Part shown: positions 9,301-17,224 of the stretch, piece by piece
How positions within the stretch are numbered: the first letter of the stretch is position 1
Layout: the number at the start of each line of letters is the position of its first letter
Assembly (NCBI RefSeq): GCF_040403615.1
Contig: NZ_JBBAKG010000004.1
Location: forward strand, 1 to 64,000
Origin: Haliscomenobacter sp040403615
GTDB taxonomy: Bacteria > Bacteroidota > Bacteroidia > Chitinophagales > Saprospiraceae
Reading direction: 5' to 3'
Length of the DNA: 64,000 bases
The notes under the pieces: generated by a model
What the model was told of the DNA's origin: nothing
The model's input: the letters and a program-made list of their open reading frames with translations, nothing else
The model's database searches: none
Program-made: the position numbers and the translations under genes

Positions 9301-9421
9301 TAAAGGTAGTGGCGATGATGCCTCCTGCGCGCACGCCTTCGCGCATCAGGCGAACCATTTCCTGGGTAAGGCGGTAGGTTTTGCCGGAACCGGCACCGGC
9401 AGAGATGATTTTGATGTTCAT
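6329..9421 (-). CDS. UvrD/RecB (AddA-like) helicase with degenerate C-terminal nuclease domain; contains a gap
   Basis: About 1030 aa as assembled. Superfamily I helicase: Walker A 'SAGAGSGKTYRLTQ' at the N-terminus, 'TTFTKKAAAELQ' (motif Ia), 'LLLVDEFQDTSPMQ' (motif II), 'GDPKQSIYGFRGA' (motif III), 'MTYHRSKGLEWPVV' and 'LLYVGLTRARDF' (motifs V/VI). Start ATG at 9421, directly before the P-loop; an upstream in-frame ATG at 9460 would add residues overlapping the next gene. The C-terminus aligns with the AddA/RecB PD-(D/E)XK nuclease ('ERELDLLLESEEG'), but the expected D-x-K is 'IVQFSSYAG', so nuclease activity is doubtful. The 100-N gap after about residue 70 hides an unknown length. No AddB partner is adjacent. 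Likely role is DNA repair or recombination. Confidence 0.88.
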   Translation of the reverse strand: MNIKIISAGAGSGKTYRLTQEMVRLMREGVRAGGIIATTFTKKAAAELQERVRVKLLSEGLTEQAEDLTNAXXXXXXXXXXXXXXXXXXXXXXXXXXXXXXXXXXRQITEVARANDFSREVLEKSCQRSFESFQIYLGEPSAKSAAAFNAELSQMLLDSIERLESNADETKVTKDVVKDLKELERDLRLRGELSWRNWAKISKLKPGVKSKEDIADLLEFAKIHEQHPQFQQDIKAFIDQIFELAIAALDEFSAYKKKRGLIDYTDMEALIMDLLKDEQVETVLRSELDLLLVDEFQDTSPMQLEIFLKLSQFARHSIWVGDPKQSIYGFRGAAPELMQAIMAQTGGVKPEDIQENSWRSRQDLVYASNAIFVKAFGNMPPEQVALIPKRTKDQEPIEVSEALVHWHFEEEEEEGKKRSGRTPGKPWPENATAFALRDWLERKLYVLPKGEKKHRPAIAGDVAILCRSNSDCQSMAEALNRAGFKVAIARAGLLNTAEAKLVLACLKYLLNYHDSLSVAEILLLGAAKDIETIVEDRLDYLKDYDAGEVTNRWGTNDFLIRRLDELRSETIELSSAEILDLLVEDLDLRRRIVSWGKVNQRLDNLDVLRKLALQYEGACNRLQSAASLGGLLLWLNELETEGRDFQAAGESPDAVNVMTYHRSKGLEWPVVVCYNLEKDIRTELWGLSIVPEENTQIDLNNILGNRWLRYWVNPYDKQFKGTPLAERLAQSEVQAQKIAQATQEENRLLYVGLTRARDFLVFPTTNTPTKWLNRAWHEGKDDFPTLDASTTETLWEWAGLPLLKQTETFTFSRDFEVLDIKEGDLQFLEPRVGKQKLVPLYIDTWKENLMDQIPSHSTGELINYASPLHIESLLADFSQVSRAVKAFFHAWQPDYAPRDLEDMTAGLLQRFEVEEWISAEQLLPAGQAFRNYLDQYFRSPFYHQRYPLRHFQGARIFERELDLLLESEEGIAIVQFSSYAGDMKRYRSKAAELAPFLYFSKAGVQQVFREENIRTFVHFVLNGALVELHF
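9107..9206. other. Assembly gap (100 N) inside the helicase gene
   Basis: Exactly 100 N, the usual placeholder for a gap of unknown size. The same helicase family is recognisable on both sides, so the gene is probably continuous, but reading frame and length across the gap cannot be trusted. Confidence 0.95.
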
Positions 9422-9437
9422 GGAGTTGGAAAAGTGG

Positions 9438-9782
9438 CTAGCCCTGTGCAAATTCGGCAATCATTTCCCGACGATGGGGCGCATGAAAAGCCAAAACGAT
9501 GTCTGATTTATCGATGCCTTTTTCAATGAGCATCAAAGCGATTTTTTGATCGGTACCATCGTGTTGTATCCATACCTTTCCATCAGGTTTTACATCCAAA
9601 TGGATAAAAGTGTTGAGTTCTCGGTAGGTATCATTTAGCCATCCCACTGCGGCGAGGATATAGTGTCCTCTGGTGTCATCTTCGATGAGTTGGGTTTCGA
9701 TTTGTTCGTCAGCAGGTATCATGGCATAGATTTCCTCGACAACTTGTTTGACGATCGATTTATGTTGATTTATCTTTTCCAT
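9438..9782 (-). CDS. xisI: XisI family protein
   Basis: 114 aa, full family length. The sequence has the XisI signature: 'IETQLIEDDTRGHYILAAVG', 'HLDVKPDGKVWIQHDGTD' and 'KSDIVLAFHAPHRRE'. XisI was named as a controlling factor for excision of the cyanobacterial fdxN element and is normally encoded just downstream of, and overlapping, xisH. Here the upstream partner survives only as a remnant (9770-9911) whose last codons overlap the xisI start, as in an intact xisHI pair. Biochemical role unknown. It sits 16 bp upstream of the helicase gene on the same strand. Confidence 0.92.
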   Translation of the reverse strand: MEKINQHKSIVKQVVEEIYAMIPADEQIETQLIEDDTRGHYILAAVGWLNDTYRELNTFIHLDVKPDGKVWIQHDGTDQKIALMLIEKGIDKSDIVLAFHAPHRREMIAEFAQG

Positions 9783-9911
9783 TCGTTGATGGTTTGAGAT
9801 TTTTCATCAAAAATAAGCATTTTTAGGTCGTAGAGTTGAGCGATGAGTAATTTTCCAACCTTCTTCCTCTAAAATTTTTCTGACGATTGCATGGTATTTA
9901 TCTCTTGCCAT
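9770..9911 (-). pseudogene. xisH: xisH remnant with large internal deletion
   Basis: From the ATG at 9911 the frame reads MARDKYHAIVRKILEEEGWK then ITH, the typical XisH N-terminus, then goes out of frame and stops. In another frame, up to the TAA at 9770, it reads 'LIAQLYDLKMLIFDEKSQTI' then NEWKR, which looks like the XisH C-terminus. Intact XisH is about 135-140 aa; here roughly 45 codons remain, so some 90 central codons are gone and the two ends are out of frame. The XisI-overlapping end is kept. Confidence 0.72.
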
Positions 9912-9994
9912 GGTCAACTATTCTTTCCTTCAAAGTTAGCCTTTTTTGGCACAAAAATACAATCTCTATTCAATCCACAAACAAATACTTTTTT

Positions 9995-10057
9995 CAGCAA
10001 TCAGCGATCAGCCTTCAGCTAACCACTGATTTGCTGAAGGCTGACTGCTGATTGCTG
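9995..10057. repeat. 25-bp inverted repeat downstream of the VWA gene
   Basis: The arms at 9995-10019 and 10033-10057 (CAGCAATCAGC..TCAGCCTTCAGC and its complement) match at 23 of 25 positions around a 13-nt loop. The arm itself is built from CAGC/TCAGC sub-repeats. There is no T-run in either direction, so it resembles a REP-like element more than a terminator. It begins 15 bp beyond the stop of the VWA gene. Confidence 0.7.
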
Positions 10058-10072
10058 ACCGCTGATACCCGA

Positions 10073-11947
10073 CTACTTCATCAAACTTACCGTTTCCATC
10101 AAGCGAATCATTTCGGCGCGGTAGCCTTCGTTGTCTTTGCCACGGGCTTCGGCGGCCAGTTTTTTGCACAGCTCGTAGGTAGCTTCGCCTTTGAATTCGG
10201 AGTTGCGCAGCAGCATGCCAAAGGAAGCGACTGCAGCAGACCAACGGAAATTGTCGCTGGATTTGGCAATGCTTACATTTTTATCCATCACCACCTCTTC
10301 CATGAGCTGGCTATTGTCTGCGTCGGGCGCTTTGTAGCGGAATTTAACGGTCAGCAATTCATTGGAGCGGGTGGCATTGGGTTTGAGATCCCGTTCCTGG
10401 TACTTCAGTTCCTTGTCGGCCACCAGGAATTTGCTGTCTATTCCAACCGGGATGATTTCGTACAATGCGGTGACCGTATGGCCTGCGCCCAATTCGCCGG
10501 CATCTTTTTTATCGTCGTCGAAGTCTTCGTTGTTCAATACCCGGTTTTCGTAACCGATCAGGCGATAGCCTTGTACTACGGCGGGATTGAATTCCAGTTG
10601 CAGCTTTACATCTTTGGCAATGGTGTACATGGTGCCCCCAAATTCGCTCACCAGTACCCGACGCGCTTCGTCCAGGTTATCGATGTAGGCATGGTTACCG
10701 TTGCCGGAATCGGCCATTTTCTGCATCTTGTTGTCTTTGTAGTTGCCCATGCCGTAGCCCAATACGGTGAGGTATACCCCACTTTTGCGTTCTTCCTCCA
10801 CAATCTGTACCATCTCGGCATCGCTGCTGACGCCGACGTTAAAGTCGCCATCGGTAGCCAGAATGACCCGGTTGTTGCCTCCTTTGATGAAGTGTTCTTT
10901 GGCGGTTTTGTAGGCCAGGCGAATGCCTTCACCTCCGGCGGTTGAGCCGCCAGCTTCCAGTTTGTCAATGGCTTCCTTGATCTTGGTTTTGTTGTTGCCG
11001 GTGGTTGGCTCCAGCACCAATCCGGCGGCTCCGGCGTAAACTACAATGGCTACCCGATCTTGTGGGCGCAGTTGATCAGCCAATAGTTTGAAGGAAGACT
11101 GTACCAATGGCAATTTGTTGGCCACATTCATGCTCCCAGATACGTCAACCAAAAAGACAAGGTTTGCCGCAGGCAGGTTTTCAGTGGGTGTATGCTTGCC
11201 TTGCAGGCCAATGTGTACCAGGCGGTGCTTGGATTCCCAGGGACAATCGCTGACCTCGGTAGTGATCGAGAAAGGATGTTTTCCTGTTGGTTCGGGATAA
11301 TCGTAATCAAAGTAATTAATCATTTCTTCGATGCGCACTGCATCTTCTGGCGGGCGTTGACCATTGTTGATGTGACGGCGCAAATTGGTGTAACTGGCGG
11401 CATCTACATCGATTGAAAAAGTAGATTGTGGTTCTTGAGTAGCCCGGTGAAAGCGGTTTTCCTGAATGCGGTCGTAGTCTTCGGTGTTGAAGTCGGGTTG
11501 GGGAGACATTATTTTGGCATTGCCCATATAACTCGGCGTAGCATTAATCATTTCATCATGCTTTGCCCGTGAATTTATACCACGAATTTTTATAGGAGAA
11601 TTTTTTCTCCCAGAACTTGTGACTACTAATTCTGATAAAGCATGACTAGCCCCTAAAGTAACCTGAATTTCATTTCCAGCACAAGCAGGCTTCTCCGTAG
11701 TAGTGAAGCCTGTGTAGGATACAACCAGCACAACACAGGAATCCGATACCATTAAGTTGAATTTGCCGTCTACGTCACTTATCGATCCGTTGGGAGTGCC
11801 TTTGACCAAAATACTGGCTCCAATCAATGGAGAACCTGAATCATCGACAACTTTTCCTTTGATTTCGAATGGTTTGCCAGTTTCAGAGGCTGTTCCAAAC
11901 GCAAAAAGAAAACTTGATAAAGCTAGGATAAAGATTTTGTTGATCAT
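10073..11947 (-). CDS. VWA domain protein with carboxypeptidase-regulatory-like N-terminus
   Basis: About 624 aa from the ATG at 11947, chosen because MINKIFILALSSFLFAFG is a good signal peptide; an in-frame ATG 48 bp upstream is less likely. Order: a CarboxypepD_reg-like beta domain (about 28-110, 'GKVVDDSGSPLIGASILVKG'), a von Willebrand N-terminal domain ('STFSIDVDAASYTNLRRHIN'), a VWA domain with intact MIDAS 'DVSGSMN' and 'ATDGDFNVG', and a DUF3520-type C-terminus. This YfbK-like architecture is common in Bacteroidota; the role is thought to be surface or periplasmic protein interaction, but no substrate is known. Divergent from the amidohydrolase at 12065. Confidence 0.9.
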   Translation of the reverse strand: MINKIFILALSSFLFAFGTASETGKPFEIKGKVVDDSGSPLIGASILVKGTPNGSISDVDGKFNLMVSDSCVVLVVSYTGFTTTEKPACAGNEIQVTLGASHALSELVVTSSGRKNSPIKIRGINSRAKHDEMINATPSYMGNAKIMSPQPDFNTEDYDRIQENRFHRATQEPQSTFSIDVDAASYTNLRRHINNGQRPPEDAVRIEEMINYFDYDYPEPTGKHPFSITTEVSDCPWESKHRLVHIGLQGKHTPTENLPAANLVFLVDVSGSMNVANKLPLVQSSFKLLADQLRPQDRVAIVVYAGAAGLVLEPTTGNNKTKIKEAIDKLEAGGSTAGGEGIRLAYKTAKEHFIKGGNNRVILATDGDFNVGVSSDAEMVQIVEEERKSGVYLTVLGYGMGNYKDNKMQKMADSGNGNHAYIDNLDEARRVLVSEFGGTMYTIAKDVKLQLEFNPAVVQGYRLIGYENRVLNNEDFDDDKKDAGELGAGHTVTALYEIIPVGIDSKFLVADKELKYQERDLKPNATRSNELLTVKFRYKAPDADNSQLMEEVVMDKNVSIAKSSDNFRWSAAVASFGMLLRNSEFKGEATYELCKKLAAEARGKDNEGYRAEMIRLMETVSLMK

Positions 11948-12064
11948 GTTGGATAGGTTTTTCACTATAGATGCAATTGAAGCGATGAAATGCATAAAAA
12001 CTTTGAAAAAAATTTTCTTTGCCTAATTTTAACTTTTATCTCATTTAACCACACTTAGCAAGTC

Positions 12065-15000
12065 ATGAAACCAAATTTTTTCACCCGATTTTCAATTTTT
12101 ATGCTGTTGTTCAGCTTCTGCAGTGCACTAACCCTGCAAGCTCAAGATCCAGCACCCAAAAAAGACTCCATCAAAGTGGCGGTCAAAAAAGACTCCAAAA
12201 AGCCCTTGCCACTCGAACCTGGCCGCAAAGTCAAACTCCAGGTAAATGAAGGCACCTGGATGTCATTGGACGTCAGCCCGGATGGGCAAACCATTGCCTT
12301 CGACCTGATGGGCGACATTTACAGCATCCCGGTTGCAGGGGGCAAAGCCAAACAACTGACCAACGGGATGGCTTACGATACCCACCCCAAATGGAGCCCA
12401 GATGGCAAAAAACTTGCCTTCACCTCCGACAAAAGTGGCTCAGAAAACGTCTGGTACATTGATTTTGAAAAGCAAGACACCGTGCAAATCACCAAAGACA
12501 ATGACCAGCACGTACAATCTGCCGAGTGGACACCCGATGGCAATTACCTGATCGTATCCAAAGGCGGGCGCAACCTCAAGCTGTTTATGTTTCACAAAGA
12601 CGGCGGTGGCGGTTCCCAATTGATCAAAGCACCCGACAACCTCAAATGTGTAGAGCCAGCCTTCGGCAAAGACAGCCGCTACATCTGGTTTGCCCGTCGC
12701 AATGGTGCCTGGAACTACAACGCCATTTTGCCCCAGTATCAACTGGCCACTTACGATCGGGAAACCGGTCAGTTGGAAACCCGCAGCGATCGGGTGGGTT
12801 CTGCCTTTTCCCCTACCCTTTCTGCCGATGGCAAATGGCTGGTGTTTGGCTCCCGGTACAATGAACAAACCGGCCTGGTCAAGCGCAATTTGCAAACGGG
12901 AGAGGAAGCCTGGTTGGCTTATCCCGTACAACGCGATGAACAAGAGTCGATTGCGCCACTTGGCGTATATCCGGCCATGTCTTTTACGCCGGATAGTAAA
13001 TTCTTGATCGCCTCTTATGGCGGTAAAATCTGGAAACTCCCCATCGATGGCGGAGCAGCTACCAATGTTCCTTTTGACGTTGATGTTGAATTGGAAATGG
13101 GGCCAGCGGTCAAGTTCGACTTCCCTATTTCGGATGAAAAAACCATGATTGCCAATCAAATCCGCGATCCAAAAATTTCTCCTGATGGCAGCAAATTGAC
13201 CTTTACCGTACTCAACCGTTTGTACGTCATGGATTATCCGAATGGTACGGCCAATCGATTGACCAAAACCAATTATACCGAGGCCATGCCGGTATGGTCA
13301 CCCGACGGCAAGAGCATTGCTTACGTAAGTTGGGAAGGCAAAGAGGGCAACATTTACAAAGTTAACCTGGGGACTGGAGCAACAACCAAACTGACCAAAA
13401 CCGGGGCAACCTATTACGATCTGGGTTGGGATGCCAAAACCAATCGGATTGTGTTCAATTACAGTCCAGCTCAAGTGTTTGAAGATTCCTACAGCCCTGC
13501 TTTTTTCAGCAACAATGAAAGCCTGGCCTGGATCAGTGCAGATGGCGGCGATATCACCCGCATCGAGAAATCCAATGGCCGGGGCAATCCGCATTTTGTC
13601 AAAAGCGATGAGCGCATTTACCTTTTTAGCGGCGACAAAGGTTTGGTTTCAATCCGTTGGGACGGTACCGATGAAAAAATCCACCTCAAAGTAAGCGGCA
13701 TTACCACGTTTCCTGCCGAATTGGGAGGAGACAATTGTATGCTGGTCAATAGCGAAACCGAGCCTACTCCTCAACCTTCCAAAGCAGAATTGATTACGAT
13801 GGCTCCGGAAGGAGATCAGGCATTGGTGCAAATCAACAACGAGATTTATGTGGTAACCGTACCCAAAACGGGTGGCGAAGTGCCCAATATTTCGGTAGCC
13901 AAAGCGGAAAATGCACAGTTCCCTGCCCGCAAACTGACCACCATCGGCGGCCAATTTCCACATTGGACTACAGACGCCAAGCGAGTCAATTGGTCGATCG
14001 GCAACGCTTATTTCTCTTACGACATTGAGCAGGCTAAAGTGGTAGAAGAGCAACTGAAAGCCGAGAAAAAAGCCAAAGACAAAGAGAAAGCCAAAGCAGA
14101 GGCGGAAGGCAAAAAGCCTGAGGAGAAAAAAGACGAAAAGAAACCTGAAGAGAAGAAGGAAGAAGACAAAAATTACAAGGCTGGCGAGATCAGGGTCAAA
14201 GTAACCGTACCCCGCGACGTACCTACCGGAGTGGTCCTGTTGCGCAACGCCCGCATCATTACGATGAAAGGCGATGAAGTATTCGAAAAAGGTGACCTCC
14301 TCATCGAAAACAACCGCATCAAATCCGTAGGCAAAGCCGGATCAATCAAGGTTCCTACTGGCGCGAAAGTGATGGACATGACGGGCAAAACCATCGTGCC
14401 CGGTTTTGTGGATACCCACGCCCACATGTGGCCCTACTGGGGCTTGCACAAAAGCCAGGCCTGGATGTACAATGCCAACCTCGCTTACGGCGTAACCACC
14501 ACCCGCGACCCTCAAACCGCAACCACAGATGTACTGACCTATGGCGACATGGTGGAAAGTGGCCAAATCCTCGGACCACGCATTTATTCGACTGGACCTG
14601 GGGTAGGTTTTTGGGCTTACCGCCTCGAAAGCCTGGAGCAAACCCGCAATGTGCTGAAGCAATACTCCGAGTACTACAACACCAAGACCATCAAAATGTA
14701 CCTGACGGGCAACCGTCAGCACCGCCAATGGATCATCCAGGCGGCCAAGGAGCAAGGACTGATGCCGACTACTGAGGGTGGACTGGATTTCAAACTCAAC
14801 ATGACTCAGCTTTTAGATGGGTATTCCGGGCACGAACATGCATTCCCGATTTATCCGATTTACAAAGATGTGATCAAAGTAGTGGCCGAGTCAAAAATGT
14901 CGTATACCCCAACTTTGTTGGTGGCTTATGGCGGTCCCTGGGCTGAAAACTTTTACTACGCTACTGAAAATGTGGTGGGTGACGCCAAGCTGAACCACTT

Positions 15001-15481
15001 CACACCCAAGACGGAGTTGGACGAAAAAGCCCGCCGCAGACCAGGATGGTTTTTGCCAGAAGAGCACATCTTCCGCCGCCATGCCGAGTTTGCCAAAGCC
15101 TTGGTAGAAGCAGGAGGCATTGCAGGCGTTGGTTCTCATGGTCAATTGCAAGGGTTGGGATACCACTGGGAGTTGTGGGCAGTACAATCGGGTGGCATGA
15201 AAAACCACGATGCACTGAAGGTTGCTACCACATTAGGTGCACAAGCCATTGGCCTTAGCAAAGACCTAGGCTCTCTGGAGCCAGGCAAACTCGCCGATTT
15301 GCTGATTATGGATAAAAACCCGCTGGAAAACATCCGCAACACCAATTCCATCAAGTATGTGATGAAAAATGGCCGCATGTACGAAGGCGATTCGCTGAAT
15401 GAAGTATATCCTCGGGTGCAAGCTGCTCCTGGCCCTGAATGGAAGGTAGATCGGCCTACCGGCGTTCCAGGGATGAAATAA
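12065..15481 (+). CDS. Secreted TolB-like beta-propeller / amidohydrolase fusion
   Basis: 1138 aa. A signal peptide (MKPNFFTRFSIFMLLFSFC) leads to an N-terminal propeller of PD40/WD40-like repeats ('SPDGQTIAF', 'SPDGKKLAFTSD', 'SPDGKSIAYVS'). A Lys/Glu-rich linker near 660-705 follows, then a metal-dependent amidohydrolase domain (about 715-1120) with the HxH motif in 'VDTHAHMWPYWG', a later histidine in 'GYSGHEHAFP', and 'GVGSHGQLQGLGYHWELW' where other amidohydrolases carry the metal-binding Asp. This variant is usual for the propeller-fused subfamily. Probably a periplasmic or exported hydrolase of cyclic amides or peptides; substrate unknown. Single-gene unit. Confidence 0.9.
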   Translation: MKPNFFTRFSIFMLLFSFCSALTLQAQDPAPKKDSIKVAVKKDSKKPLPLEPGRKVKLQVNEGTWMSLDVSPDGQTIAFDLMGDIYSIPVAGGKAKQLTNGMAYDTHPKWSPDGKKLAFTSDKSGSENVWYIDFEKQDTVQITKDNDQHVQSAEWTPDGNYLIVSKGGRNLKLFMFHKDGGGGSQLIKAPDNLKCVEPAFGKDSRYIWFARRNGAWNYNAILPQYQLATYDRETGQLETRSDRVGSAFSPTLSADGKWLVFGSRYNEQTGLVKRNLQTGEEAWLAYPVQRDEQESIAPLGVYPAMSFTPDSKFLIASYGGKIWKLPIDGGAATNVPFDVDVELEMGPAVKFDFPISDEKTMIANQIRDPKISPDGSKLTFTVLNRLYVMDYPNGTANRLTKTNYTEAMPVWSPDGKSIAYVSWEGKEGNIYKVNLGTGATTKLTKTGATYYDLGWDAKTNRIVFNYSPAQVFEDSYSPAFFSNNESLAWISADGGDITRIEKSNGRGNPHFVKSDERIYLFSGDKGLVSIRWDGTDEKIHLKVSGITTFPAELGGDNCMLVNSETEPTPQPSKAELITMAPEGDQALVQINNEIYVVTVPKTGGEVPNISVAKAENAQFPARKLTTIGGQFPHWTTDAKRVNWSIGNAYFSYDIEQAKVVEEQLKAEKKAKDKEKAKAEAEGKKPEEKKDEKKPEEKKEEDKNYKAGEIRVKVTVPRDVPTGVVLLRNARIITMKGDEVFEKGDLLIENNRIKSVGKAGSIKVPTGAKVMDMTGKTIVPGFVDTHAHMWPYWGLHKSQAWMYNANLAYGVTTTRDPQTATTDVLTYGDMVESGQILGPRIYSTGPGVGFWAYRLESLEQTRNVLKQYSEYYNTKTIKMYLTGNRQHRQWIIQAAKEQGLMPTTEGGLDFKLNMTQLLDGYSGHEHAFPIYPIYKDVIKVVAESKMSYTPTLLVAYGGPWAENFYYATENVVGDAKLNHFTPKTELDEKARRRPGWFLPEEHIFRRHAEFAKALVEAGGIAGVGSHGQLQGLGYHWELWAVQSGGMKNHDALKVATTLGAQAIGLSKDLGSLEPGKLADLLIMDKNPLENIRNTNSIKYVMKNGRMYEGDSLNEVYPRVQAAPGPEWKVDRPTGVPGMK

Positions 15482-15490
15482 GGGGTTTGG

Positions 15491-15563
15491 GGGTTTTGGG
15501 TTACCCACATTTTTGTTCCAAACATAAGTCAGGGTCAAAAAATGCGTGTGTAACCCAAAACCC
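15491..15563. terminator. Long-looped inverted repeat between convergent genes
   Basis: GGGTTTTGGGTTAC (15491-15504) is perfectly complementary to GTAACCCAAAACCC (15550-15563) around a 45-nt loop. It occupies the whole gap between the amidohydrolase and the convergent 505-aa gene, whose stop codon it includes. No clear T-run follows, so terminator function is uncertain. Confidence 0.4.
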
Positions 15564-17080
15564 TAATACTTTCTTTTCCCCAATCCCTCCAAGGTCATTT
15601 CCCACAAATCCTCAAAAGGAATGATTTCAATTTCATGGCCTTGAGGACTGATTTGCAAGGGGTTTTGGTGCAATAAATTCAGATACCGATCTGCCCGTTC
15701 AAGCACCGTTTTGGGGTGAAAATGGGCTTTGGGAATCTGTAGCAGCAAGCGGATGAACACATTGCTGCGGTAATTTTCATCGTGTTTCAGGTACCTGCTG
15801 CAATATCGATCAATGGCTTCCATGCGGCTGATCACCAAATCGTAGCGTTTTTGGGCGATGATGAACAAGATCTGAATGATCAAAATGGGGATATTCATTC
15901 CTCGCTTGTCTTTTGAGAAAGTGGGTACTTCGTTTAGGAATTTATTGATGCGGAATTTGCTGCTGCTGCCTTCTTGAGGAGGTGAAAGCTTTCCAATAAA
16001 AATCAGGAAGTGCAGCCAGGCTTCGTAAATTTTCCATTGCTCGTCTGGACGTTGACCCAATTGCTTGAAGGAAGGATGTTGACTGGCTTGCTGCCAAATA
16101 CTAAAAGCTTCCTGATAATTGCGCGTATGCAGCGCCAACAATAGGCAGAGCTCCCGGTTTTTGTACCAGTTGTATGACCCCTCGCGTTCCAGCTCCAGTG
16201 CCCGCTCTACGACACAACGCCCGGCGGGGTAATCCTTTAGTTGAATGTGACAAACCAGTTTTTGGTATAAAAAAGTCAACAAAGCCTGCGGGGCCAAAAA
16301 CTCCATCTCCCCCAATGCGGTAATTGCTTCTTCACAAGCTATCGCTGTTTCGATAAAATTGCCTTCGCTCATTAATGCAGCGATTTTGAGCAAATACACA
16401 TGCCGTAAAAAATGGTAAGACCGTTGTTCGGCCATGAGTGGCTGTAACTGCTCGTAATATGCCTTGGCCATAGAAGGGCCTGGAGTAGCTTGATTTTTGT
16501 CAAATAAATGACTGTAAACCAATTTGATGTATAAATCTTCCGCCAGGTTTTCACTCTGCCAAAGTTTTACATAGGTCGCATGTAATTCGTCGTAGTATTT
16601 AAGTTTGCGGGCATCCGGTTGTCTAGTAGAATAATAAAGCCGGAGCATTTTGCTGATGTTGACCAGCAGCTCAGAAAACTGAAAGTGCTGGGCATGCTTG
16701 AAAATTTTGAGTGCCAGATCAATGGCAATTTTGCTCGCACCCCGATTGAGTAATATCTTTACCGCAGCCCACTCTTTGCAGCAGGTGATGTAGGCTCGAT
16801 CCCAATCTGTGTACCCCGCCTGCTTGGTATCGATAAAAAATACTGCATTGATCAAACGGTTTTTGAGTCGGTTCTTGAGCTTACGGTAACCGTTGTCGGC
16901 GGGTGAAGCACCAAAATAATACTGCGCAGCCTCCTCATCAGACAAAAATTCCCCCGATGCAATTTTGAAATAGAGGCTATTGACCATCGAAATGCGTCCC
17001 TTTTCTGCTTGCCCTAATAGTTCAACAGATTTAAGTTTGTTGCGGCTGACCAGATCAACCAAATCGCGAATAATCTCCAT
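15563..17080 (-). CDS. Hypothetical helical repeat protein (505 aa)
   Basis: I do not recognise the family. The protein is soluble, without signal peptide or membrane span, and looks almost entirely alpha-helical with TPR/SEL-like spacing ('AIACEEAITALGEM', 'LKDYPAGRCVVERALELERE', 'RNYQEAFSIWQQA'). The N-terminus (MEIIRDLVDLVSRNKLKS) is amphipathic and the region near 55-85 is rich in 'KLKNRLKNRL'. It is a single-gene unit. The palindromic element at 17225-17345 lies about 145 bp upstream and carries a consensus promoter pointing at this gene, so it may be transcribed from inside that repeat (inference). Confidence 0.75.
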   Translation of the reverse strand: MEIIRDLVDLVSRNKLKSVELLGQAEKGRISMVNSLYFKIASGEFLSDEEAAQYYFGASPADNGYRKLKNRLKNRLINAVFFIDTKQAGYTDWDRAYITCCKEWAAVKILLNRGASKIAIDLALKIFKHAQHFQFSELLVNISKMLRLYYSTRQPDARKLKYYDELHATYVKLWQSENLAEDLYIKLVYSHLFDKNQATPGPSMAKAYYEQLQPLMAEQRSYHFLRHVYLLKIAALMSEGNFIETAIACEEAITALGEMEFLAPQALLTFLYQKLVCHIQLKDYPAGRCVVERALELEREGSYNWYKNRELCLLLALHTRNYQEAFSIWQQASQHPSFKQLGQRPDEQWKIYEAWLHFLIFIGKLSPPQEGSSSKFRINKFLNEVPTFSKDKRGMNIPILIIQILFIIAQKRYDLVISRMEAIDRYCSRYLKHDENYRSNVFIRLLLQIPKAHFHPKTVLERADRYLNLLHQNPLQISPQGHEIEIIPFEDLWEMTLEGLGKRKY

Positions 17081-17224
17081 ACTTCCTTGGTATTGAATAA
17101 AATAAAGCCATGTCTACAGCAGGTAGATCACCAATGGAAATCATCTAAATGGTAAGCAAAAAGGTTGGAATGGTTTGCAATCAGGATTCAAAAATGCACA
17201 TTTTTTTTTAAAAAAGAAATCATA

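Noticed and set aside
10052..10945. 297-codon plus-strand ORF
   Set aside because: It is the antisense shadow of the VWA gene, as are the other long antisense frames opposite the helicase, PASTA and metG genes.
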